DNA of 64,000 nt from Chitinophaga sp. H8. GTDB taxonomy: Bacteria > Bacteroidota > Bacteroidia > Chitinophagales > Chitinophagaceae. The stretch covers positions 1,922,001 to 1,986,000 of the forward strand of contig NZ_JBEXAC010000001.1 in the NCBI RefSeq assembly GCF_040567655.1, written 5' to 3'. The notes under the pieces were generated by a model that was given only the letters and a program-made list of their open reading frames with translations, had not been told where the DNA came from and searched no databases. Shown one piece after another: positions 51,724 through 59,601 of the stretch. Each line of letters begins with the position of its first letter. The stretch's first letter is position 1. Position numbers and translations under genes: made by a program.

Positions 51724-52977
51724 ATGAAAAAACTATTTGTATCGTTTCTCTTTTGCAGCGCTGGCTTCGTAGCAGTAGCCCAGCGGGCGAAAGTGAGCAG
51801 TGCAGAAGATTATCTGGGTAAAAAGGAACTGGAAAAGGCCAAGGCGGATATTGATGCAGCATTGCAGAACGACAAGACGAAGAACGACGCCAAAACCTGG
51901 TACGTTAAGGGGAAGGTCATGGAAGAAATGGCCACCAAGAACAAAAGCGTGGCAGATGCCCTGGAATCATTTGATGCTTACAAGAAAGCATTGGAAATAG
52001 ATCCTAAAATGAAGGAAGCCATGCTGGAAATGAACCAGCGTATGTTTAACCTGTATGCTACCGTTGGCAATGCAGGCTATGGCAACCTGAATGAACAAAA
52101 ATGGGATTCTTCCTTTGAGAACTTCAAAAAAGCTACAGAGATTGCTGAATTCTATAACAGCAAAAACCTGGGCGGCAGTATTCCTACAGATACTTCCATG
52201 ACTTTCTATACCGGTTACGCTGCACAGCAGGCCAATAAGAAAGATGATGCCCTGACTTACCTGAAAAAAGCTGCCGACCTGCAGTTTAAAGGGGAGCCTG
52301 CTTTGTATGTAATCCTGGCACAGGCGTATGAAGAAAAAGGTGATAATGCCAACTGGCTGAAAACCATCGAGCAAGGGAAGACCATGTTCCCTAAGGACAA
52401 GCGTTTTAACGATATGGAGATGATTTACTACTCCAAAACCGGTAAAACAGCTGAGTTGTTAGGTATGCTGGAAAAGAAAATGGCTGAAAATCCAAATGAT
52501 GCTGCTACCGTTCTTGACTATGCTATCCGCGTTGATAATATGGCTAATCCCCGTGATGAAAAAGGCGAGGACCAACCTAAACCGGCTAACTACGATGAGC
52601 TGATGAATAAAGCAGAAGCTGCTTATAAAAAAGCAGTTGAGCTGAATGGTAATGATGCTACCGCCAACTTCCAGTTAGGTGCACTTTACTTTAACCGTGC
52701 AGTAGGTTTCAATAAAGAACTGAATAGCATGGACAGCAAACAGCAAAGCTCTCCCAAAGCAAAAGAACTGCAAGGTAAAGTGGATAACCTGATGGGTATT
52801 GCATTGCCTTATTTTGAGAAGGCAGATGCTGGTTTTACTGCTAAAGCAAGCAGCCTGGAACCAGGTGACAGACAAACTTATGAAAGCTGCCTGTATGCAC
52901 TGCAGAAGATCTATGCGATCAAAAATCAGACTGCGAAAGTAGAAGAAGTGAAAAAGAAACTGGATGGTCTGAAATAA
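51724..52977 (+). CDS. exported tetratricopeptide-repeat protein
   Basis: 417 residues. A signal peptide (MKKLFVSFLFCSAGFVAVAQ) precedes Ala/Lys-rich helical repeats of TPR type: KWSSFENFK-like and DALTYLKKAADLQFKG units, ALYVILAQAYEEKGDNANWL, AAYKKAVELNGNDATANFQL. TPR proteins are adaptors; no partner is evident. The position after gyrA suggests partial co-transcription. A terminator follows at 53023. Confidence 0.88.
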   Translation: MKKLFVSFLFCSAGFVAVAQRAKVSSAEDYLGKKELEKAKADIDAALQNDKTKNDAKTWYVKGKVMEEMATKNKSVADALESFDAYKKALEIDPKMKEAMLEMNQRMFNLYATVGNAGYGNLNEQKWDSSFENFKKATEIAEFYNSKNLGGSIPTDTSMTFYTGYAAQQANKKDDALTYLKKAADLQFKGEPALYVILAQAYEEKGDNANWLKTIEQGKTMFPKDKRFNDMEMIYYSKTGKTAELLGMLEKKMAENPNDAATVLDYAIRVDNMANPRDEKGEDQPKPANYDELMNKAEAAYKKAVELNGNDATANFQLGALYFNRAVGFNKELNSMDSKQQSSPKAKELQGKVDNLMGIALPYFEKADAGFTAKASSLEPGDRQTYESCLYALQKIYAIKNQTAKVEEVKKKLDGLK

Positions 52978-53022
52978 GACCTGAGCAGCTTTCCTTCGGG
53001 AAACTGCCATATATATCTTTAA

Positions 53023-53057
53023 GAAGGGCTGACTCATGTAATGGGTTGGCCCTTTTT
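53023..53057 (+). terminator. terminator after the TPR gene
   Basis: AAGGGCT ... GGCCCTT stem with internal mismatches, extended by GACTCA / TGGGTT and followed by TTTTT. Confidence 0.65.
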
Positions 53058-53117
53058 AATTAGAGCAGTGCAAAAAGGGAGTCTTTGCTGATGGAAGTAA
53101 AGCACGGAAGCAGCTGG

Positions 53118-53903
53118 CTATGCTGTCATCGGGATTTCAAGGGTGGTTTGGGTGCCCCCTTCATTAGCCACCGGCTTAAAGGCAATCGTAGCTTTAAGAA
53201 TGTTCACCCTGCTTTGTATATTCTTCAGGCCCAGGCCATCAGGACTATGTTTCAGGTGCTCAAAGTCTACCTGGCTGAAACTTTTGCCATCATTTTCCAG
53301 TTTTACCTTCAACCCGCCGGATTCATTGGTGACCGTGAGCTGCAAGCGTTTGGCCCCTGCATGTTTAAGTGTATTATTCACCAACTCTATTACAATACGG
53401 TAAACGGAAAGTTCCTGATCTTCGGCCAGGCGGGGAACAGCCTGGGGAGCATAATACTGCATATCCACCCCGGCTTTGGTTATTTTGCTGGCCAGCTGAC
53501 GGAAAGCACCATCCAGTCCAAAATCCTTTAGCATCTCCGGCTGTAACTGATGAGAAATCTGCCTTACTTTCTGAATCACTTCATCCAGTAATATCTTTGC
53601 GTTTTTACCTATCGCACTGTTTTGCTCAGGGCTTCCCTGCTGAAGCTGATGCAACAACAGCCTTACTGCAGAAAGGGTAGCTCCGATTTCATCATGGAGG
53701 TCGCTGGCAATACTCTTCCGCTCTTTTTCCTGTGATTCTATACTAGCCTGCAACAGTTGTTTTTGCTGCTCCTCCTGCATCTTTTGCAGATCAATCTGGT
53801 ATTGAAATACTTTACGTTGGTATAGCAGTACGATTACAATAACACCAATGACAAGGAGAACAGTAATTAACGTACCAATAACGATATAAACAGCGATATT
53901 CAT
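53118..53903 (-). CDS. HisKA_3-type sensor histidine kinase without sensory domain (cassette B)
   Basis: 261 residues. One N-terminal membrane helix (about 5-28), coiled-coil, phosphoacceptor box with His70 (SIASDLHDEIGATLS), then HATPase_c with the N-box ELVNNTLKHA and GLGLKNIQSRVN. Organisation, helix position and His70 match the kinase of cassette A, and both begin with MNI. The ATG overlaps the preceding membrane-protein stop by 4 bp (ATGA). Unlike cassette A, no NarL-type regulator is adjacent, so its partner is elsewhere or shared. Confidence 0.93.
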   Translation of the reverse strand: MNIAVYIVIGTLITVLLVIGVIVIVLLYQRKVFQYQIDLQKMQEEQQKQLLQASIESQEKERKSIASDLHDEIGATLSAVRLLLHQLQQGSPEQNSAIGKNAKILLDEVIQKVRQISHQLQPEMLKDFGLDGAFRQLASKITKAGVDMQYYAPQAVPRLAEDQELSVYRIVIELVNNTLKHAGAKRLQLTVTNESGGLKVKLENDGKSFSQVDFEHLKHSPDGLGLKNIQSRVNILKATIAFKPVANEGGTQTTLEIPMTA

Positions 53904-54541
53904 CTTGCGGGTATATATCTTAAGGAGAAGACAAAAAGTGCATACTTGATGAGATTGAACAGATTCTGTACTTCCCAGGTAATACGGAACAGCTCACTCT
54001 TAGACTGGTTTAGAAAGCTCCATATACTTCCAATGATTGCCGTGCCGGAATAGTAAAAGAAAATACCTGTTACCAGCCAGAAAGTAGCATCCTGATGTAA
54101 AGATACCAGTTTAGGATGACTGATCTGGGTATAGTAATAGGCCAGGCAGTAAGCGGTGATAATAAGGCTACTGACTGCCCTGGTATTTGAGTTAAATGTC
54201 TCAAGAGGAGGTTCTAAAAAAAGAGCATTGCCTGTTGCAAACAGTATGAATAGTATTGCAATAATCTCAATGCTCCTTTTGACTTTTTTCTTCTCAAAAA
54301 ACTGATGAAAGAAAACAGACAATAGGATGAATTCCAATAGCGTTTGCCCGTGAAAAACGGGCAAATTATTGGAGACGCTGTAAGCCAGTACAAACTGTAA
54401 TATCTGTAATATCAGGCAAAGTGCTACATAGAAGTATATTGTTAACAGCAGTTTATTTAACAGGTACCTCTTCCGCTGAAATGCGATAAAACAAAGTAGG
54501 ATACCTGAAAATTGCACCAGCTCCGAAATTAGATAATACAT
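53900..54541 (-). CDS. multi-pass membrane protein of a duplicated signalling cassette (cassette B)
   Basis: 213 residues from the ATG at 54541 (MYYLISELVQFSGILLCFIA); the open frame begins at 54634, inside the previous gene. About six or seven membrane helices. It resembles the protein at 13507 in length, topology and the patterns FNSNTRAVSSLIITAY and FWLVTGIFFYY. It starts 13 bp after the CPNYC gene. Presumed sensory partner of the kinase it is coupled to (inference). Confidence 0.8.
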   Translation of the reverse strand: MYYLISELVQFSGILLCFIAFQRKRYLLNKLLLTIYFYVALCLILQILQFVLAYSVSNNLPVFHGQTLLEFILLSVFFHQFFEKKKVKRSIEIIAILFILFATGNALFLEPPLETFNSNTRAVSSLIITAYCLAYYYTQISHPKLVSLHQDATFWLVTGIFFYYSGTAIIGSIWSFLNQSKSELFRITWEVQNLFNLIKYALFVFSLRYIPAR

Positions 54542-54554
54542 GTGTTTGATAGGG

Positions 54555-54959
54555 TTAAGGCAACGTAGGCAGCGGGCTTTGTTTCGGACAATAATTGGGA
54601 CATGGATTACCCCCCGTTGCTGCTGCACCTCCACTCGTAGGAGAAGCCGGGAGCATCATACCACCTTTAGTATCCGGGCTATCTGTCAATTGCAAAATAT
54701 CTTCTCCATCTGCTGTTACACCTACGATGACTAAATCACGGTGCCCCTTTTCATTGGTAGCATGATAAATGCGGATACCCACACATCCGGGTTGTTTCAG
54801 GAGGCGCTGAATGACGTTAGCCCCAAAAAAATGTGCAAATGCATGCGGGCCTGCATCCTTTTGGGCAGCCTTTTTAAGACGGTAAGACTTTGTGTGTTTA
54901 GCAGCTTCCTGAACGGGAATAAAGTGGCCTTCATTGCCAGTAAAAACAGGATTTGACAT
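54555..54959 (-). CDS. small cytosolic protein with C-terminal CPNYC motif (cassette B)
   Basis: 134 residues, no signal peptide. GHFIPVQEAAKHT near the start, then LLKQPGCVGIRIYHATNE and DLVIVGVTADGEDIL, a Gly/Ala-rich spacer and CPNYC at 120-124 with a Pro-rich end. Corresponding blocks occur in the cassette A protein at 14183, though overall similarity is modest. First gene of the cassette, downstream of the RCGTA-N4-TACGT site at 55036. Function unknown; a redox- or metal-responsive partner is possible. Confidence 0.78.
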   Translation of the reverse strand: MSNPVFTGNEGHFIPVQEAAKHTKSYRLKKAAQKDAGPHAFAHFFGANVIQRLLKQPGCVGIRIYHATNEKGHRDLVIVGVTADGEDILQLTDSPDTKGGMMLPASPTSGGAAATGGNPCPNYCPKQSPLPTLP

Positions 54960-55035
54960 TGGGATCAGGGGTTTAAATGTGAAAGAATACTATAAAAATA
55001 GGAGTATTTTCAGATATTAGGGAGTGTTACAAATA

Positions 55036-55059
55036 AATTGCGTAGATATACGTAAGTTC
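55036..55059. promoter_or_regulatory. imperfect inverted repeat RCGTA-N4-TACGY upstream of cassette B
   Basis: TTGCGTAGATATACGTAA: half-sites GCGTA and TACGT separated by 4 bp, about 88 bp before the CPNYC gene. Same half-site and spacing as the palindrome upstream of cassette A (14756-14777). Confidence 0.45.
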
Positions 55060-55133
55060 TTGCGGATACTACTGTAGGGTTAAACAAGTATTTTTTATAA
55101 CAATAATGTATTGTTATTAATATATATGCACTC

Positions 55134-55169
55134 AAAAGCCTGCAGATAACTTGTATCTGCAGGCTTTTT
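55134..55169. terminator. strong terminator
   Basis: A perfect 15-bp stem AAAAGCCTGCAGATA / TATCTGCAGGCTTTT with a 5-nt loop lies 26 bp after the stop of the small gene at 55195 (minus); A and T runs on both sides. Confidence 0.9.
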
Positions 55170-55194
55170 GATTCAAAATGCCAATCTTTCGGAG

Positions 55195-55383
55195 CTAGGC
55201 TTTTTTAGCAGCTTTTGCTTTATGTGCAACAGGCGCTTTGTGAGCTGTATCTGTAGCAGGAGCTTTTGCTTCCTTTTTAGTTGCTTCCTTTTTAGTTTGT
55301 TTTGCAGCAGGTGCCTGTGCAAAGGTTAATGCACTAACACCCATTAATAATACTGCTGCCATCAGGCTTTTTTTGATGTTCAT
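55195..55383 (-). CDS. small exported Lys/Ala-rich protein
   Basis: 62 residues. Signal peptide (MNIKKSLMAAVLLMGVSALT, cleavage after FAQ) followed by about 38 residues made almost only of Ala, Lys, Thr, His and Pro (KQTKKEATKKEAKAP, HKAPVAHKAKAAKKA). Highly basic and probably disordered. The gene at 57973 encodes a similar product; the two bracket the hybrid kinase gene. Function unknown; such proteins may bind cell-surface polyanions or metals. Confidence 0.7.
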   Translation of the reverse strand: MNIKKSLMAAVLLMGVSALTFAQAPAAKQTKKEATKKEAKAPATDTAHKAPVAHKAKAAKKA

Positions 55384-55534
55384 GACTTGTCTTTTTGAAT
55401 GATTAAATAAGAGAAATATTTATTTCAGCTTTCTTACATAAAAGTAGGACAGGAAAAGCGGGCAGGGGAAATGTTTCGGTGAAAGGGAGATTACTGTCGT
55501 TGAACAGGTTAAAAGTATCGGTTATAAAGGCCAT

Positions 55535-57730
55535 CTACAATAGTATATTCATGGCTTCCCGGATGGCTTGCAGACATTGCTGTTTAAGCTGGTTGAACTG
55601 ATCGGTTGTTTCACCGGCGTGATGACTTACAGGGTCTGCATTTTCAAGTTGCTCCAATACCGGATACAACAGGGATTCCAGCCCTATAAAAGCTACCGTG
55701 GTTTTGATATTGTGGGCCGTACTTTGTATACCAGGTATATTGTCTTCCTGGATCGCTTTTTTCAATACAGCAAGGTCCTCCGGCAATTGGGTAACAAATT
55801 GCTCCAGCATGGTACGTTCAAATGCCTGATCACCTTTGGAAAGTTGTTTTAAGTACTGCAGGTTGATCAGCTGGGTGGTGTTTTCTGTTAAGGTATGAGC
55901 GTAGGCCGCTAATTCCGGCATACCGTTGTGGCCGGTAAATACCTGGATCATACGGTAGAGTTCTTCTTCCCGGATAGGTTTGGCAATATATTCGTTCATC
56001 CCGTATTGCAGGCATTTTTCACGTTCTCCTTTCATGGCATGCGCTGTCATCGCAATAATGGGTACATTGGAATTTAATGTTGTCCTGATCTTTTGTGCGG
56101 TGGTATATCCATCCATTTCCGGCATCTGAATATCCATTAATACCAGGTCGAAATGACGTTTGCTCAGTGCAGCCAGCGCATCTTTACCATTGTTCACCAG
56201 TTGAAAATGCAGTTGCCAGCTTTCCAGCAAATGTTGCAGGAGCTGCTGATTTAAGCGGTTATCCTCTGCTACCAGCAGGTGTACATCGGCATGAAATGGC
56301 AGCAGCTTGCCTTCCGGAGAAAACAGATCCCCGTTTTCAGGAACCAGATCGCTGATAGTATAGGGGAGTTCTACTTTAAAGGTAGTACCCTTATCCGGCC
56401 GGCTTTCCACTGCAATAAATCCGTTTTGTAATTCTACCAGTTGTTTTACAATGGTAAGCCCCAGACCCGTACCACCATATTTGCGGGTGGTGTCTGTTTC
56501 TCCCTGATTAAACCGGTCAAAGATAGTGGGCAGCTTATCTGCCGCAATGCCTATACCAGTGTCTGTAATAGTGAAAAGCAGCCGCACGGCATTGTCCTGC
56601 TGCCAGCTTTTACTGACCTGGATGCTTACTGTGCCGCTGTTGGTAAACTTGATCGCATTATTTATCAGGTTGACCAGCACCTGCGTCAGGCGGGTGGCAT
56701 CACCAAACAGGATATCGGGCACCTGGTCATCCGCTTTGATCGTAAGCTCCAGTTGTTTTTCCAGTGCCTTAGGCTTAAACATGGTATGCAGGGAGTGAAG
56801 CAGGCCGCGGATACTGAAGGAGGTAGCTTCAATACGCATCATGCCGGATTCTATCTTGGAAATGTCCAGAATATCATTAATGATGTCCAGCAGGTTTTCT
56901 CCGGCATTCTCAATAGCATTCACATATTCTTTTGATTGCTGATTGAGCGGCTGTACTTTGAGCAGGTGGGTGAACCCCAGAACTGCATTCATAGGAGTAC
57001 GTATTTCATGGCTCATATTGGCCAGAAATTGCTCTTTAACGCTGGCCAGGGTTCTTTCTTTTGTCCGGGATTCATCAAGCGCATCAATCAGTTGCTCCTG
57101 TTTGTGGATACGGCTGATAATATACAGAAAGGCGAGGAGGCTGGACAGGCAGGCAAAGCATACCAGCACTGTTCCCCAGCGGAGGGCACTTTGCCCGCTG
57201 GTATCTACGATATGCGTAGCCCGGTTTACTTCTGCCTGTCGGGTGGTATCCAGCTGGTGGAGGATACCGGTGATAGCTTCCGTGAGCCGTTTACCTTTCT
57301 CGTTATTGATGAATTTTTCGGCGGCCCATTTCCCCTTATTATAGAAAGTGTCCAGCACCTGTACGTTAAAGTTGTTTTTTTCTTCTACCAGGTACCCCAG
57401 TTGATTCAGTAGTTTTTCCGTATTGTCGGTACGGGCCATTTTATTAATGGTAAAGAGGTCTGCCTTGATAATAGCAATCTCAGCTTCAATACCGGTTATC
57501 TGAAGTGTATCCTGGGAGATGACAGTACCGCGTACTTTACTGTCTGTTTTGGCCATGTTGGTCTGCAGTTTCAGCAACTCATTTTTTACGTTCAGCTGTT
57601 GCAGTAATTGTTCATTTCCGGAGATGAGTTTTTGGATGTTATTGGCCGAATTAAATTGTAATACAATAAACAGTATCATACCTGCAACGAACAGACCAAG
57701 TAAATAATATTTAATCCTTTTAGGCTGCAT
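55535..57730 (-). CDS. hybrid sensor histidine kinase with receiver and HPt domains
   Basis: About 731 residues from the ATG at 57730 (MQPKRIKYYLLGLFVAGM); the frame opens at 57781. Membrane helix 1 (about 9-28), a helical periplasmic region (about 30-190), helix 2 (about 190-212), HisKA with the acceptor His in FLANMSHEIRTPMNAVLGF (about 245), HATPase (DTGIGIAADKLPTIFDRF, GTGLGLTIVKQLV), a receiver (about 490-605, LVLMDIQMPEMDGY) and a C-terminal HPt domain with His in AHNIKTTVAF (about 670). A self-contained phosphorelay. The final target is not obvious; the LytTR regulator at 58329 is the nearest candidate. Confidence 0.93.
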   Translation of the reverse strand: MQPKRIKYYLLGLFVAGMILFIVLQFNSANNIQKLISGNEQLLQQLNVKNELLKLQTNMAKTDSKVRGTVISQDTLQITGIEAEIAIIKADLFTINKMARTDNTEKLLNQLGYLVEEKNNFNVQVLDTFYNKGKWAAEKFINNEKGKRLTEAITGILHQLDTTRQAEVNRATHIVDTSGQSALRWGTVLVCFACLSSLLAFLYIISRIHKQEQLIDALDESRTKERTLASVKEQFLANMSHEIRTPMNAVLGFTHLLKVQPLNQQSKEYVNAIENAGENLLDIINDILDISKIESGMMRIEATSFSIRGLLHSLHTMFKPKALEKQLELTIKADDQVPDILFGDATRLTQVLVNLINNAIKFTNSGTVSIQVSKSWQQDNAVRLLFTITDTGIGIAADKLPTIFDRFNQGETDTTRKYGGTGLGLTIVKQLVELQNGFIAVESRPDKGTTFKVELPYTISDLVPENGDLFSPEGKLLPFHADVHLLVAEDNRLNQQLLQHLLESWQLHFQLVNNGKDALAALSKRHFDLVLMDIQMPEMDGYTTAQKIRTTLNSNVPIIAMTAHAMKGEREKCLQYGMNEYIAKPIREEELYRMIQVFTGHNGMPELAAYAHTLTENTTQLINLQYLKQLSKGDQAFERTMLEQFVTQLPEDLAVLKKAIQEDNIPGIQSTAHNIKTTVAFIGLESLLYPVLEQLENADPVSHHAGETTDQFNQLKQQCLQAIREAMNILL

Positions 57731-57972
57731 GATACATGAATAATAATCTCTTACAGGGAAAACCGCCTTAAATGTAAGCATTAAAAGCAGCTATGACAAG
57801 GTATTAGCAAGGATAACAACAATAATTAACGGATGGTTCGGAAATAGTGCAGTTCCGGAACAGCAAAATCTGCCTCCACCTTATCAGCATATGGGTGAAA
57901 GCAGATTTTGTTTGCCTGTAGTTGCTAAAAATAGAATAGTCCTTTTTTCCTCGAACCTAAAACCACTATAGC

Positions 57973-58182
57973 TTATGCTTTTGGAGCAGGAGCTGCTTTA
58001 GGGGCAGCTGCTTTTGCCTTGTGGTGATGTTTGTGCATTTTATGTGCTTTAGGCGTTTTTGTCTGCGTAGCAGCTTCTTTTTTCACTTCAGGTTTTTCCT
58101 GTTTTACTTTTACGTCATTTGCAAAGGCAGATGCACCCAGGAACAATATTGCTGCGGTCATCATTATACCTAACTTTTTCAT
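57973..58182 (-). CDS. small exported Lys/His/Ala-rich protein
   Basis: 69 residues. Signal peptide (MKKLGIMMTAAILFLGASAF, cleavage after ANA-like site), then a basic low-complexity tail with a His cluster (HKMHKHHHKAKAAAPK) and Pro/Ala end. The His-rich stretch could bind metal ions. Composition matches the 62-residue protein at 55195. No family recognised. Confidence 0.7.
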   Translation of the reverse strand: MKKLGIMMTAAILFLGASAFANDVKVKQEKPEVKKEAATQTKTPKAHKMHKHHHKAKAAAPKAAPAPKA

Positions 58183-58328
58183 GATCTCTAGTTTTTATTT
58201 TAATGAATAACTTAACGACCTAAAGGTAGTATGGCAAAAGGTACTTTACTTTTGCAAATGGCCCAACAGGCATCAGCTATCGGTAAAAAAGGAAAAAGTG
58301 TCGTTAGAGGAAAGTTGCAGTTGCCTGA

Positions 58329-59024
58329 TTACAGGAGATTCAGCCGGCTGTTCAGGGCTGCACGGTAAGCATCTGCTACCGGTATCGCATTTTTTTGAAT
58401 AATGATGGTACCATCTTCTATGGCTTCTATTTTGTCCAGCGCCACTATATAAGAACGGTGTACCCGCATAAAATGGGAAGCAGACAGTTTTTCTTCCAGG
58501 GATTTTAAAGTAGTATGTATCGCGTGAAATTTCTGACCGGTGTATAACTTGACATAATCGCCCATGGCTTCCATAAATAAAATATCGGCGGTATTTATTC
58601 TTTTCAGGATGCCATTATCCCTTATAAATACAAATTCATTGTCCGATACCTGAAGTTCCCGGTTGTTGCTGTCTGCTATTTCCCTTGCTTTTTCAATAGC
58701 CTGTATGAACCGTGCAGGACTTACCGGTTTTATCAGGTAGTCGGCCACATTTAATTCAAAGGCTTCCACGGCATAGTCTTTTTTAACAGTCGTGAAGATA
58801 ATGAGCGGCCTTTTTTTACCCAGGTTACGGGTCAATTCAAGCCCACTCATACCCGGCATTTCAATATCAAGCAACAGTAGATCTATCTTCTCTTTTTGAA
58901 GCAGATTGTAAGCCTCCATTGCACTGCTGCATTCGCCGGTTACATGCAAATGTGTTACATGGCTGGCCAACTGTTTCATAGCCGTGCGGGCCATTTTATT
59001 ATCATCAACGATCAGACAGTTCAT
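58329..59024 (-). CDS. LytTR-type response regulator
   Basis: 231 residues. Receiver (about 1-118) with acidic DD at 7-8, phospho-acceptor Asp53 (LLLLDIEMPGMSGLE) and Lys near 103 (DYLIKPVSPARF). LytTR DNA-binding domain at about 135-231 (FIRDNGILKRINTADILFME, HTTLKSLEEKL, MRVHRSYIVALDKIE). LytTR regulators usually pair with LytS-type 7TM or histidine-kinase partners. The nearest kinases are the hybrid at 55535 and cassette B; no direct partner is adjacent. Divergent from the metal-efflux locus. Confidence 0.94.
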   Translation of the reverse strand: MNCLIVDDNKMARTAMKQLASHVTHLHVTGECSSAMEAYNLLQKEKIDLLLLDIEMPGMSGLELTRNLGKKRPLIIFTTVKKDYAVEAFELNVADYLIKPVSPARFIQAIEKAREIADSNNRELQVSDNEFVFIRDNGILKRINTADILFMEAMGDYVKLYTGQKFHAIHTTLKSLEEKLSASHFMRVHRSYIVALDKIEAIEDGTIIIQKNAIPVADAYRAALNSRLNLL

Positions 59025-59150
59025 CTGTTATACTAATTAAGGCATGCTAATCTACGAAAAGTTACGCGACTGCGGTACTATAGCTGCTTACGCAACTTTG
59101 CTGCACTTTTTATGGGAATAGGTTTTAATATTTATACTTATTTTTGTATC

Positions 59151-59465
59151 ATGAAATGGTTCGTTTACATATTCAGCTTTTATATACTGGCACTGGCCTG
59201 CATTCCCTGCAGTGATCACGCAGTAGCTGATGTGCAAACTACTGTTCAATCTACTATAGAAGTACCTCATACCGATCAGGATCGTCATATGGATTTTTGT
59301 TCCCCGCTATGTGTGTGCTCGTGTTGCAGTGTACAGATCACCCCACTTAAAAGTACCGTATACAATTTTGCAGATCAGCGTTTGCTGATGACTTACGCTT
59401 TAGTTGCTGTTAATCCGCCCGCTGCTATTGCGGATAATATCTGGCAACCTCCACAACTGGTTTAA
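59151..59465 (+). CDS. small Cys-rich exported protein of the metal-efflux locus (DUF6660-like)
   Basis: 104 residues from the ATG at 59151 (MKWFVYIFSFYILALACIPC); the open frame begins at 59112. After the hydrophobic leader come CSDH and a dense metal-ligand cluster at about 47-60 (HMDFCSPLCVCSCC): five Cys with His and Asp. I recall such proteins next to CzcA/CusA in Bacteroidota (DUF6660 family). It is the first gene of the efflux operon, 136 bp before the pump. A metal-sensing or metal-trapping role is plausible, not shown. Confidence 0.75.
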   Translation: MKWFVYIFSFYILALACIPCSDHAVADVQTTVQSTIEVPHTDQDRHMDFCSPLCVCSCCSVQITPLKSTVYNFADQRLLMTYALVAVNPPAAIADNIWQPPQLV

Positions 59466-59601
59466 TGACTGCTAGCAGATACTAAAATGGACAGGCGTTT
59501 ATACATAATGGCCTGGCAGGAGACGTGTTTTGTTTCTGCTGGGGTGAGTTATGTATACACTCCGGCTGCCATTATTATTTATTATTAAAGCACCATTATT
59601 C

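Noticed and set aside
59052..59095. TACG-containing direct repeats upstream of the LytTR regulator gene as a LytTR binding site
   Set aside because: Spacings (10 and 26 bp) do not match the usual two-repeat LytTR arrangement, and the sequence is short.
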